64,000 nucleotides of DNA from Gibbula magus (lineage: Eukaryota > Mollusca > Gastropoda > Trochida > Trochidae), in the NCBI GenBank assembly GCA_936450465.1, contig OW388302.1:62223392-62287391 (forward strand), given 5' to 3'. The notes beneath the pieces are model-generated. The model was given only the letters and a program-made list of their open reading frames with translations, did not search any database and had not been told where the DNA came from. Positions 10,142 through 22,433 of the stretch are shown here, in pieces. Made by a program: the position numbers and the translations under genes. Position 1 is the first letter of the stretch, and the number at the start of each line of letters is the position of its first letter.

Positions 10142-11815
10142 TCGTTCTATTAGAAACCACTGTAAGTAATCAAGCACGTGTTATAGTAAACGATTGTGTC
10201 AAATTGACTTCGTTATCTGAGAGATACCGTGAGAAAGTGATCGCTATAAAAAAAGACACCCGTTAAAAAACCAAAAAAAAACCCACCTCCATCCTCTCCG
10301 CGAGGTACCATATTTCCTCGACTACATCCTCGGGGTTCTAGTCGTTCAGCACCCCCTTACCACCCGGCTTTTACTCGAAGAAATACGGTAGGCCTTAAAT
10401 TCATATTTGAGACCCGCCTTTAAAAAAAAGATTCTCAGCACCCCATGACCCCCGAGGTTATATTCGAGGAAATACGGTAAGTTAAACGTGTTAGAATTAC
10501 CTTGACACATGACCGAACGTGTTGTAATTTGATAACGTTCGGTTTGAAATGCGATTCCTCTTACTTTTTGACAAATAATAGGTTAAGGACAGTTTGAGAA
10601 ACGATTCGCTCGAGTGTATAGACGCAGAGAAATCTCCTGGATTTAAGTATGGAAAACGTACTTTTATTTTCTGCTTAAACATTTGAAAAACTGTAGTCGA
10701 TTAGCGTAACCTGCACACTTGAGGAGGATATGTTAAAACATGTTTGTATCCGCATCATTCAGAAAATGTGCAGAACTAGAAGCAATACATCTGTCAAAGT
10801 CAAGTTATTGTATTAAGGCCTCCGGCCCACATACAAAATATACATATACAAATATGATAGATAGAATACAAATGATATAGAAATACAAACGATAGAGAAC
10901 ATCACTAGCTAGAACAGCATGACAGGCAATTCTAGTGGTGTGCTAGCTTACAGGAAGAATTATTTAACAGTTTAGTTCTTAGTTTCATACTATGTTTGAT
11001 AAACAGCTGCAATGACAAATTGAGAATGATATTATCAATTTGTGAAGACATGTATGATATTAAATAAAATCAATATATCTATCCTTACAGGAAAAAATGA
11101 ACAACACACTTGATAACAACGATTTTCGAGGAAATATTCTCGTTTTCATATTTGCAAAATAGAAAATAAAATAACATTATTGTGGAATCTCTTAATTTAA
11201 TTCCTCATATTGAAAACTCAAAACGTTCGTAATTAGATGAGCCGTTGTTTGGTTTAATATGATATATGGGCTCGGAACAACCGAAACGAATTCACTTCAA
11301 AGGAGCAAGTTAAACGGGAGAAAGAAAGGATAACTTGAAGCACACTGTTGTTGAACCACGCGCACTCTATTCGTGAAACATTGATTCAGACAAAACGATA
11401 TTTTATTGTAAAGCAAGTATTGCCGACAAAACATCATAATTTGGTTTAATCAAGGACACGACAAAAACATCTGACTTTGATAAACAAGCGAGCGATTAAA
11501 TGTCTTGTACTTCTTGGCATCCATTCTTGCCTCGTTAGATTTGGCTACATGTGAATTCTTGTAAACATGATATTATTAAGATGGAGTTGGTGGAAAGAAA
11601 CATGGGAACATAATTTTAACGATGACATAAACTTTGAAACAACGACGTTTCATTATAACGTAAACCAAGTCAGTTACTTTCGAAGATAAACGTGTCTCAA
11701 ATTGCAATGAACTCGATGTTTAGGGTCAAAGCAAGGCCTCGAAGTTTCCAAGACTTTCGTGAGAATTATTTTCCCACGAATTCCAGTATCTGAAACAATT
11801 ATTTCCTTCTTGAAA
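10142..11815. other. Intron 1 AT-rich sequence without identified features
   Basis: There is no ORF with coding character. A short poly-A and poly-C patch lies near 10250-10290, and two similar CGAGGAAATACGGTA-type phrases occur at 10375-10392 and 10462-10480. Confidence 0.35.
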
Positions 11816-12740
11816 ATGGTAAAGTATTGACATCAAAATGGTAAAATCTCGACATAGTATGACAAGGTCTTAACATCAATATGTTAAGATAATGAAATCA
11901 ATTTAGTAAAGTATTAACATCAATTATATGGCAAAGCATTGATATTAATGAGGTAAAGTATTGAAATCAATTTGGTAAAGTATTCATATCAATATGATAA
12001 AGTATTTATTTCAATATTGTAAAGTATTGATATCAATTTGATGTAGTTTTAACATCAATATGGTAACGTGTTCACACCAATATGGCAATATATAGAGATT
12101 ATTACCCGAGGAAGTGTGTCATATGACTTTTACGAAACGAGTGTGATTTGTTTTATTGCCCGAGCGAGAGCGAGGGTTATACACAAATTCACACGAGTTT
12201 CGTAAAAGTCATATGACACACTTTCGAGTGTAATAATTTCTTTATTACCCGTTCTATTCCATGTGATTCGCGTAAAAAAAAGCCAGAAAGTGGCCCAATT
12301 CTCTTGCGACGGCAAGCAACAGTGACTTCACGAACAATCGTTTTATGACGTCACAGACGACAGAATACGGGAAGCCGCGGTGAAACAATCGTTGCTAGGC
12401 AAACGTGATATGTGCACATGTGCTCATATCAATAATATTAACTCGGTTATTTTCAGCCATATGGGTAATAAAACATGGTAACGTATTGAAATCAATTTGG
12501 TAAAGTATTGACATCAATATGGCAAGGTATTGAAATCAATTTGGTAAAGTATTGTTTTCAATATTGTAAAGTCTCGACATAATAAGGTAAAGTAGTGAAG
12601 AATTGACATTAATATAGTATTGACATCAGTATGGTAAAGTACTGACATCAATATAAAAAGGTCTTGGCATGATTATAGTGAAGCATTGACATCAAGTCCT
12701 GACACCAACATGATAAAGTATTGACATTGGTGTGACTATA
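11816..12740. repeat. Degenerate ~21-bp tandem repeat, split by a MITE
   Basis: Units of the form AAAGTATTGACATCAATATGG recur with frequent substitutions on both sides of the family D element at 12095-12472. The flanks match in unit type, so the array existed before that insertion. Confidence 0.8.
12095..12472 (+). mobile_element. Foldback repeat family D, copy 2
   Basis: It starts AGAGATTATTACCCGAGG and ends near GGGTAATAAAA, giving short ATTACCC/GGGTAAT terminal inverts. A larger internal inverted pair surrounds GCGAGAGCGAGGGTTATACA. The remaining body contains GACGTCACAGACGACAGAAT and GTTGCTAGGCAAACGTGATA, shared with the copies at 2098 and 53011. It has no ORF. Confidence 0.8.
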
Positions 12741-13599
12741 AGTCATGATATCAAATCAAAACAATCCTGACATCAATTGCAAGTTTCAATATGACATCAT
12801 TACAAAATATAATGTTGCAGCTAGTTTCTGACACCGTGGCGGTCGTTCTCACAACTTTACGCCTAATATTAATTCGTAAGTCCAAGTCTTTAATGAAGGT
12901 CGTTTCCATAATGTAAAGTTTCATGACACATTTCTCCGATGCACGATGTTCAATCTAGACCATAGCGACACTCCCAGCCGAGCAGGTGTCTGTTCCCACG
13001 TGCTCCCCCCGCTCTCCTCGTGCTAATGTCTATAGCTGTCACTCAAACTCTCTATCTGTGCTAACCACACGAGGAAACGTGCAACAAGCGACCACAAATC
13101 TGTATCTCTCACAGTTCCCCCGTCATTAGATCCTCCATTGACCTGGTAAGGGCAGCTGAAGAGCAAGTTTAAAATAAAATAATCGTACCAATGATATACA
13201 GACTATGATAGGTCGTAATATAAATAGTGGTATTTCCCTCCCGAAAGCAAGACTATTTATCTGTGTATTATTGGTGTAAGTGTTTGGATGAGCATTAAAG
13301 AAAGCGTGCATTTTCCCACAAATGTTCCCACCAGTAAAATGTGTATTACAAGATGTACTGTAAGATCTGAGTTGGAAACAAATAGGGGCGCACAACTTTT
13401 TCTGTATATACGCATGCGCTGTAATGCTACTCGTGGTTGTATTTTGGGGTTACAAGAATTAAGTGGAAAACATTGGGGGTACATTTGATTAATAATCTTT
13501 TTTCACTCTTCCTCGGAACTTAACAAGTATTTACTCAGACTGCAAACTGCAGCAGTATAGAGACATACAATGTTTACATTTACATATTTACATTTACAT
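12741..13599. other. Intron 1 sequence, nothing recognised
   Basis: Unique-looking sequence with a TTTACA-type short repeat at 13569-13600. No supported gene or RNA. Confidence 0.35.
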
Positions 13600-14010
13600 G
13601 TGGTGGCACGTGGTCCTGTGCATAGCTCAGTTGACCGCTATCAATGAGGTTCAGCAAGAACCGTTTCATGGTTGAATAAAATGAGAGTTTGAAGGGTTGA
13701 TTCCCTGCCCCACACAGATACATGAGTTGTGAAGACTTGTGGTGTTACCTTGGGCAAGTGACTTCATTCAAAGTGTGCCTCTGTTCACTCAGCAGTACAC
13801 TTGAGTACCTGGTATGGAAGTGAAGGCAATGTGAGAGATAACATTAACAGCGCCTTAATAGGCAGCTAGGTTGCATACTCCCAGTGAGTTGAGAATGAAA
13901 AAAGGAATGATGTTGGTCCATACACCAGGGTAATAATGTGTGTGCGCTTCGAGCATGCTCCTTGCGGCGTGGTGTTCAGCGCGATATAGGTATCCTCATT
14001 ATTATTATAT
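13600..14010 (+). mobile_element. tRNA-derived SINE family C, copy 1
   Basis: The head has an A-box-like TAGCTCAGTTGACC and a B-box-like GGGTTGATTCCC. The centre has TTCACTCAGCAGTACACTTG followed by AGTACCTGG, the same core as at 56865-57045 and 63515-63960. The element ends in an ATT-repeat tail (ATTATTATTAT) at about 14010, typical of SINE integration products. Confidence 0.6.
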
Positions 14011-14544
14011 AACACACAATATAGTGGTTATGTTTATAACTAGTACATTTAATACAAATACATGTTATAAGATTTATTTCATAACAATGAAAAGTTCCTA
14101 GCCTATTATAGTTTGCCAGCAAAGTAACCGACCCCCTATTTCGTAAAATAAATATAAAAACATGCAAAATAGCAAACCAATCATTTACCAATCATAGTTT
14201 CATATTGATATTTTAAAGAGATACGCTCGAATTATGGTTAACGGAAATCATATGTAATGACCTAAAAACGTAAAAGCCACAAAATCACTCTCGTTGCGTA
14301 AAACAAATTATTTACAAAATACTTGCTCATGTAAAAGTAAATCAAATGTAGGAAATTCTAAACGATTCCGTCGCAGCTATCTCGATAGATAGGACTCGTT
14401 ATATTTCATATGCTTGGTTCTATCTTTACTGGGGAGTTTAAATGGACTCAAAGTCGAGTTATTTTTATTTATTTATTTACCCTATAAGATTATAAGAATT
14501 TAATTATGAATTTATTTTATCAATTATACGATTATAGTCATACG

Positions 14545-14842
14545 TTAAAGGAAGGCGCTGTAGCACTTTCTTGCATAGTATGGTTTCTCAAATTTCTCTA
14601 AAAAGTATACAATAAAATGGTACGTCCGAGGGTGATAAGTCGTAATCATACAAAACGGTTATCAGTGTCGGAAGAAAATGGTGCGTTTTATACAACCACA
14701 ATGTGAAAATGGCCGTTTGAAGGGAAATGGACTCGCATGGCTTTTTATTGGATCAGGAGTATTATCTAGCCATTGGTAACACTCATTTACATTTTTGTGA
14801 GAGCATTTTATTTCAGCAAGAACGGGTGCTACAGCGCCTTTA
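14545..14842. mobile_element. TTAA-flanked MITE, GCGCTGTAGCAC type
   Basis: Terminal inverted repeats TTAAAGGAAGGCGCTGTAGC and GTGCTACAGCGCCTTTAA bound a ~300-bp non-coding body. The ends resemble family M (GGGGCAGTAGCACG), but the body is different, although it keeps an AAAATGGCCGTT motif. A partial relative starts at 49247. Confidence 0.75.
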
Positions 14843-14933
14843 AGAGTCTATTCTTACAATTTCCATAAACGAGGCAATAGTAAGATTTTGCTACGCCAAT
14901 GTAAATGCAAAACGACGTCACACAAAAATGCAA

Positions 14934-15895
14934 TGCCCAAAACAGAATAGGTGAATGTATATACAATGTAACACTCTTAATAGAATAGGTAAATGTATAA
15001 ACAATGTAACACCCTAAACAGAATAGGTAAATGTATATACATACACTGTAACACCCTAAACAGAATGGGTAAATGTATATACGTACAATGTAACACCCTA
15101 AACAGAATAAGTTACTGTATACACAATGCAATGCCCTAAATAGAATAGATAAATGTATATACGCACAATGTAACACCCTAAACAGAATAAGTTACTGTAT
15201 ACACAATGCAATGCCCTAAATAGAATAGATAAATGTATATACGCACAATGTAACACCCTAAACAGAATAAGTTACTGTATACACAATGCAATGCCCTAAA
15301 TAGAATAGATAAATGTATATACGTACAATGTAACACCCTAAACAGAATAAGTTACTGTATACACAATGCAATGCCCTAAATAGAATAGATAAATGTATAT
15401 ACGCACAATGTAACGCTCTAAACAGAATATGTAAAGGTTTATACAATGTAACGCTCTAAACAGAATATGTAAAGGTTTATACAATGTAACACCCTAAACA
15501 GAATAGGTAAATGTATATATAATGTAATGCCCTAAACAGAATATTCAAAGGTTTATTCACTATAACATCCTAAACAGAATATGTAAAAGTTTATACAATG
15601 TAACACCCTAAACAGAATAGGTAAATGTACATACAATGTAACACCCTAAACATAATATGGAAAGTTTTATGCAATGTAACGCCCTAAACAGAATATGTAA
15701 AGGTTTATACAATGTAACACCCTAAACAGAATAGGTAAATGTACATACAATGTAATGCCCTAAACATAATATGTAAAGGTTTATACAATGTAACGCCCTA
15801 AACAGAATATATAAAGGTTTAAACACTGTAACGCCCTAAACAGAATAGGTTAATGCATATACAATGTAATCCCTTAAATAGAATGATATATAAAG
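14934..15895. repeat. ~38-bp satellite array with an 80-bp higher-order repeat
   Basis: About 25 units of CCTAAACAGAATAGGTAAAT plus GTATATACAATGTAACAC. Between about 15095 and 15415 a dimer period of exactly 80 bp is repeated four times: the phrase ACACAATGCAATGCCC recurs at 15121, 15201, 15281 and 15361. Confidence 0.92.
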
Positions 15896-17045
15896 GTTAT
15901 TTGCAGCCCGTAGATTTGTGAGTTTGGCACCATCTTTGAATCGGAAGTTACCGTAGAAATAAGGTACACTATACTATACAGCTATGTACGCAAATTAGAG
16001 TTACCTAGGTATGTTACAGTATTTTTTACAACATATAAGTGTTGAAATTATATAAAAGATGGAATAATTTTAGAATACTAGTTTGTCAAATTTAAGGTTT
16101 ATTTCATCACGTAACAAGACGAAGATCCACGTTTTATTACCCACGGTGTTTATCTCATCAATTCGTTCAGGTTAACGCTGTATACTCCCCGGGGAGGAGG
16201 GAGTCTACAAGATTTATGGAACCTGACATGGACGTCTCAAGGGGAAGACAAGTAGCTGACAAACTGTATATTGTGTGCTCCATAAATCCATTACCATATT
16301 TTTATCGCCTTGGAATGTCGTCGTGAAGAATGGGGCCTGTTTTAAATCATTATTTATGAATTAAGTAATACCGTCTCTGCTCAAAACCACGCCAGTCTCT
16401 CTGATATATAGAGGAAATAAATCTTTTCTTGACAAATACCATGTTTATCTCATCGAGTGAGGTAGAAAAATAAGTAATTCATGAGTGGCGCAGCTACGGG
16501 TAAAATATATTTACCTTTATAACTTACGTGATGAGATAAATATGATCCTATTTGTCAAGGAAAAACATATATTCTATTTATTATATCATTATTTCTGTGT
16601 TTTATATCGACATGGAATGATTTCAACAGAAAATGTACTGCCTTCGCCAGCTGACGTCATAACATTGTCCCGAAAGCGTCACGCGAGTGGCGATAAAGTT
16701 TATCGTCACTCAGTAGAGTAGTGATAAAGGCTATCGTCACTGTAGTTTGATAGAGGCTTTATTTCACTGATAGAATCGAGTATCTCACTCCAAGTTATTT
16801 AACAAGAACCGGGCTGTGCATTGATAGTGGAGAAATACACGGTTTCATTTAAAAACAACTGAATCTTGACTGTAATAAACGGCAAAAGTCGAAAATTTGG
16901 GATCGATAGTAACTCTCTGAACAAAGTTTTTTTTTATAGGAATGTGCAAATTCTTATGTCATGACTAATGATCTATTTATTCATTGACATACTGATAGAA
17001 TAACAATTATAAACATTAAAATATCCCTAACGTATTTGGCAAGTA
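15896..17045. other. Intron 1 sequence, nothing recognised
   Basis: There is no supported gene. The segment 16690-16750 has a short local repetition of GTGATAAAG..TATCGTCACT with inverted character. Confidence 0.35.
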
Positions 17046-17053
17046 GTTGCATG

Positions 17054-18144
17054 TAAGGGTGAAACGGTTCACAACTACTGTAGTTGAACCGCGGTATTTT
17101 GCTTTCGGTTCGGTACACGGTACATCAACGCGAATTTTCGGTACGTATACCGAATGCATACTTTAATAAAGTAATTATTTCATACAAAGTCAAAAATTCA
17201 AATGCAATAAGTTTTGTTTACAAAAGTAAGTGATCGAAAATCGTAATGAATCTATTATCATAATCATCTAAGGATACGAAGCATGCACGATCTACCTGTC
17301 ACCATTTTGATTACGGTTCATTCGGATCAATCAAATAGGACCTTTAATTCTCTACAAACGATAGTGTGTGATAACTTCGTGATTGCCTAATATAAACGAA
17401 AGTGTTTGAATGACTTGATATCGTGAGATCTCATTCGAAGGTAATGAAAATGGCGACGGACATTACCGACGATGAGCAGTCTAAAATACAAATTAAAGAC
17501 GCACCAAAATCCTATCGTGATTATTCATCATAAAATCAAATAGAAAAGATAAATATTTTAATCTAAAATGATTCCCAATCTTCTTGATATGTTTTGAAAA
17601 CAATTTGACTAAAACTAGATTTATAAAGTTATTCTTGCGATGTAGCAAGTTTTTTTGCAAATTTTATTTTTAAAATGTTCCCATTTTTAATAATAGTTTA
17701 TGCCATTTGTATTTACTTTAGAGGGTAAAACATCTTATCAAAATGGTACTACTTAATGGAAATGCTGTGCTAGAACTTTTCAATGAGTTCTGTGAGACAG
17801 ACTGCTGTTCTATGTTCAATTGTTTACAAATTAATTTACCTCAACTGTGGGTGACTAGTCAATCACTCATTACATATTATTTTACAAATTCAATCAATTT
17901 TGTTTCTACAATTGTGCCAAAGTGCCACTGCCAATTTATGTTATTTATGTGAAAACTTTTATTTACATTTTTATTGTTACATTTGCATTCAATAAAACTC
18001 TATTTTCAAGGAGAACATGTGATTTGTTGTGGTTTTAGCTGCATTTCATTCATGGTTTTGTACCGAACCGAAAATGTACCGAACCGAGGGTTCTGTACCG
18101 CAATACGTACCGAACCGAACCTCAAGCGTACCGTTTCACCCCTA
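17054..18144. mobile_element. Non-autonomous hAT-like DNA transposon
   Basis: A 1091-bp element whose ends are TAAGGGTGAAACGG on the left and CCGTTTCACCCCTA on the right. It is flanked on both sides by the same 8 bases, GTTGCATG (17046-17053 and 18145-18152). An 8-bp target duplication with a YAGGGGTG-like end is the hallmark of hAT elements. Sub-terminal TTCGGTTCGGTAC motifs recur near both ends, as expected for transposase-binding sites. No transposase ORF remains; the 69-codon frame at 17743-17952 has no hAT motif. A fragment of MITE family M lies inside it. Confidence 0.85.
17641..17740 (-). mobile_element. MITE family M fragment nested in the hAT element
   Basis: The run GTAGCAAGTTTTTTTGCAAA through TAGAGGGTAAAACATCTTAT follows the family M consensus read from its right end, as at 32155-32518. 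It stops abruptly after about 100 bp, so most of the copy has been lost. Confidence 0.6.
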
Positions 18145-18335
18145 GTTGCATGATTTCTGTCAGCAATACCTACATGAATCGGGTAGCTTATTCTATGTGA
18201 AAACTGCATTGATTCGTTACTTAAGTACGTCGTTATAATATTTAATATATGTGATGCATATGTGGTTTATAATACTGACGCAAGAACAGGAAGACTTTGT
18301 GACTAATGATATTGTTTTCAATTCTTTTGCACATT

Positions 18336-18420
18336 CCACCTGATGAGGGAGTAAGTTTTTACTCCGAAACGTCGTGCATGTTCAAATTAAAGAAGTTGTT
18401 ATCCAAAAAGTCTTCCTGTT
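18336..18420 (+). mobile_element. Retroelement 3'-end-like motif with hairpin, copy 1
   Basis: CTGATGAG precedes a perfect 7-bp stem (GGAGTAA/TTACTCC), then GAAACGTCG and, 24 nt on, AAGAAGTTGTTATCC. The same order of hairpin, GAAACGTCG and AAGAAGTTG recurs at 26286 and 46882 with different stem sequences. The element type is not established. The CTGATGAG-stem-GAAAC layout is like a hammerhead ribozyme core, but no third stem is evident. Confidence 0.45.
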
Positions 18421-18674
18421 CCCGTGTATGCCATTTCAAAGACTTGAATAATTATGTGCAAAAGTATTGAAGTACCTCCACAACAGTATACATATATAGT
18501 GTCCACTATGATGGGAAGTTTGTAATTTCGCATCAAGTTGTTGGGGGTAGTTGCAGTGAAGAGGGCATCTCATTAAAACCTCACTGGTTCATCCTCATAA
18601 TGCTATGTTTACATACTGAATCAAGGTCCGCGTATATTCTCTAATTCTAGTCTCTGTTTTTTTCATCAGAGTAT

Positions 18675-18972
18675 TTAAAGGGGCAGTTGCACATTTTCCC
18701 GCTCAAATACGTTGATAACATATATTTGAAAAATATAATGTCACTAATAGAAAACACTCTTCTCTATTCTGAAAATCAAGTTTTAAAATGAGTGTACATG
18801 GTTCGGTAAAGCCATGGGAATAGTTTTTGTAATTCTAAATAATTAAATGTCTTCACAATAAAATGGCCACCATGCAATTTTTGCTTTATACGCAACACCA
18901 CTACGGATAATTGGTTTGTATAATAATAAATAAATAAATAAAATTTGCAAAAAAGTGCTGCTGCCCCTTTAA
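18675..18972 (+). mobile_element. MITE family M, internally deleted copy
   Basis: Bounded by TTAAAGGGGCAGTTGCAC and TGCTGCCCCTTTAA with family landmarks (ACATGGTTCGGTAAAGCCAT, AAAATGGCCACCAT). At 298 bp it is about 60 bp shorter than full copies because of a deletion in its right third. Confidence 0.85.
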
Positions 18973-20312
18973 GTAGTGCGTCTCCCATCAACCTGGTAAA
19001 CTAACAATCGACTATCTACAACAGATCAGCAAAGTGATTGAATCACTCAATCTTTTACCATTTTTTTTTATTAGTTTGTCCATTTTATAAGCATTAAAGA
19101 GAACAACCTATTCCACGCAATTATATTAAATTCCTTCAAGGTAAAACAAACATACCATCTGTTATCATCCAACAACCCAAATCACATAACAAAATTTGTC
19201 AATATACTCGAAAAGAAATTTACCAACTTTATTATCGTGAGGTGTCTCATGCGTCAAAATTAATATTCTGTATTTCATATGCTTTTGGCCACGAGGCCTT
19301 TTCATGGAATAAACTTGTCAATTGTCACTTGGAATCACTCAATTCTTTTTTCCAACAATGTGAGTAGTGTTATAAAGTTATGTTATGTATTAAACTATCA
19401 ATCCGCACCTTCTAATTTTTGCTGTCTTTTAGTAAGATAAATGGTTCGAAGGAGTATTATGTGTAACATATTCGTCCATATAAACTGGGTGAAGCAGAAG
19501 AAGAAATTAATTTTGCTTTCATGTTACATATTTTCTTAATTAATTAATTTCTCAAAATAATTAACAAAAGTTTCACTTTTATTCTGTAATGAACCTCGCC
19601 AATAAATCCATGGTAACTAAGTCATTTCCCAGACGATGAATTAATAACAATGGGCATACATACTGTCATTGTTGTACGCCACGCTCTTCTGTCAAATGTT
19701 ACTTGACATTTTCCTCATTTCAAAATTGAGAAATATAATTAACGAGTGAAATAAAGATAAAATACAAATTGAAACGTTTTATGAACTATTAAGGAAGCTA
19801 AAAACCATTTTTCATGTTTATGTTTAATTCAAAAGTCATTTCTCAGTAATGTTTGCGTTGAATATTAGAAGAACTTAAACTGAAACGGTAATAATGAACA
19901 TAAATCGTCCTTTCATTCATTTTCACCAAGTGCACATGGAGTCATGAATATAAAGTCATTTCTTCGTAAGCAACACTTTAATATTTGATGGAATATAATC
20001 AAATTCCTGTTCGCCTTTAACTATTTATTCCTTGATTGAAATATGCCCCTTAACAAAATATCTACATATATAACTATATTGGTCTGTAGAATTTCAAAAT
20101 GCATCATCATTCAAATATCATTTCTTTCGAAGATAAAGTTGAACTTAATAAATGTGACAAATAAACCCTAACGTAATAATTTGTGTTACCAATCTTCAGT
20201 TCAATTATATTATGACTCACTTTTGTATTATTTGCACTGCTAAAATAATCATACACATTACACTGATTATACGAACTATAGAACATATAATTTATAGAAT
20301 GTAATAAATAGG
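18973..20312. other. Intron 1 AT-rich sequence
   Basis: No gene or array was found. Near 19270-19320 the phrase TTTTGGCCACGAGGCCTTTT is a short palindrome. Confidence 0.35.
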
Positions 20313-20658
20313 GTTTATTACTCGCCCGTGTAAGATACTGCAGTGTAATATTTATACGGCAATATTAAACTAGTGTAATACCGCCGCACGTATAGTCACA
20401 ATAGTTCGAGGTTATGACGTCACAATGGGAGTAACGTCGTCACAGTGGTATCGAACTTGCGGGAATCATAGTTTAAGAGCTATGTCGGCTATTTCGCTGG
20501 ATTATAGGTGGGCGAGTAATAAACAGAATACTAAACTTCCTTCTATTTAATACCATATTTATTAAACTCGTGAATGATTGGTATCAAACTCGCTCGTTTT
20601 ATACAAAATCATTAACTTGTTTAATAAAAATGGTATTAAATAGAAGGTCGTTTAGTAT
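20313..20658. mobile_element. Composite inverted-repeat element, family E
   Basis: There are two modules. The first (20313-20524) has perfect 15-bp terminal inverts GTTTATTACTCGCCC and GGGCGAGTAATAAAC around a body with repeated GACGTCACAATGG. The second (20528-20658) is a foldback whose 29-bp arms (ATACTAAAC..CTTCTATTTAAT and inverse) differ at two positions. Both modules recur together at 32026-32900, so they appear to move as one unit. Confidence 0.7.
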
Positions 20659-21480
20659 CCTCTATGTATTCTACGTACGGTATTATTCCAAATTTACATC
20701 GATACTATTTTTTGATAACATCCGGTACGGGTTGATCTTGTGAGTTGCTGTACATACTTACTATGGCAGGCAGACAACATAACACTACCTTCATGCCAGA
20801 CGTTCTTCCATTACGTGTTGTTAAGTGGTTAGATGTCTTGGTTTCAGGCAGGATGTCGTGTAAAGCACAATGCACAATATATAATTAAAAAACTTAAAAT
20901 ATGTTGAATGTGGGGGCGTCTCAATATCTTTGCAATACCCAGCAACTTCGTCACGTTGTCTAGGTGAGTCTGTCCATGACTAAGTCTCGACAATCGACTG
21001 AATTGGCATGTTTGTCTATGTCTAATGATATGCTGTATCTATAGGTCTTTGTATATGTGGCAGGGTATATTCTTGCTCGGCTTTGGGCTATGTTGGTCAA
21101 GAACGAATTAAAGATTATTTGATGAATTTATAATGAAGTTAATGAAGCTGTTGCTGAGTTATATATGACAATAGGAAATGATGTTTTCACCCCAGCAACA
21201 ACAATTGAAGCAATAACATTTAACAGCCAAATGGAAAATAGTTCTAACAATTAATATCAAATACTGTAAATATTACATTTATATTGCAGAATATACCACA
21301 GGCCTTTTGCACTCTGAAAATGTTATGAAATACAAAACCACATGATCCTGGTCATGTTTGTTCAGGTCAGGTAACTAATTTATTCATTCACAATTATATA
21401 CAAATTACAAAGTACTTTAATGGTTTAGAAATATTATATTGAAAGACATTACGCACCTTTTTGAACGAAGTTATTAAGTA
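20659..21480. other. Intron 1 sequence, nothing recognised
   Basis: No supported feature was seen. Confidence 0.3.
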
Positions 21481-21527
21481 ATGGGCCGGCTCGAAATACA
21501 TTAAGGCACAGCAAATGATGGTTCAAC

Positions 21528-22312
21528 TTATACAACAGCACATTGGTGGAAAACTGGTACTGTAGGCAGATGATTTAAGGACAGGGTACTTTGGCGCACA
21601 TCAAAGTCGTTCGTCTTGAAAAAGTCCAAAAAGGTCGTCTGCTCACTGAGTATTATTTCGTGACGAATCGCGACACTTGCCCCAGTCTCGGAGTAGCAGA
21701 CAGAAGCTCTAAATCGTTCTCCCTCGGGCGCTAGCTTCACCTCCCACAACTGACCTTCACCTTTACCTCTCCCTAAGGGGAGATAACTGTCATCGTTCGT
21801 TGATGATGTAGACACCGCTGTACTAAACTCATCCAATTTCTCGTCTTCCTGGGTCAATTATCTGATACACCTTTTATCTTGCTCAGCCTCTCCACTCATA
21901 TCGCCAATTTAATCCCATCTGCCATATCAAACGAGACAAGGGCAAGACTTAGCGCCCTTGGAGAAGCGGTTCCTTTGAACTCAGGCCCATTAGTTAAACG
22001 TATTTTGTCTAGCATAATATACCAGTAGGCTGTGTATAATGTCAGAGGAGGGAGATCGTTTAGACGGCGACAACCCAGCTCTTCAACTGGACTGCTCATC
22101 ATTAGAAGGCACTTGTCTCGGAGCAGGGGGGAGGAAGGTAGGCAATGTGAACCGTAGTTGCTCCAATGGCCGCTGTGTAGTCCAGGAACGTTTCGCGTAC
22201 TTCTTCTGTAGGGCCTACAGTTTGTGCTGACGTACGTATATATAATCATACGCTCTAATAGTTGCTCTACGCGTGATAAGAGTTTCACGAGCATTGTATT
22301 CCCCTTATTCAA
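21528..22312 (-). other. Unidentified island with coding-like composition
   Basis: This segment is richer in G+C than its surroundings, shows none of the local repeat families and holds two successive minus-strand open frames. The downstream one (21857-21528, 109 codons, opening on TTG rather than ATG) has a phrase GEGQLWEVKLAPEGERFRAS that looks protein-like. The upstream one lies at 22312-21896. They are in different frames with stops between. I recognise no family. It could be a decayed gene or retrocopy, an exon of a nested gene, or chance. Confidence 0.2.
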
Positions 22313-22433
22313 TCTTATGATTGCGAACCGTTTTGATAATTGCCTTCTGAAAATGTTCCTACCAAAAGTCTGGCGAATATGTATTCTACCCTTGTTATCT
22401 GTATCTTGGACACACTACGTTCTGACGAAATAG

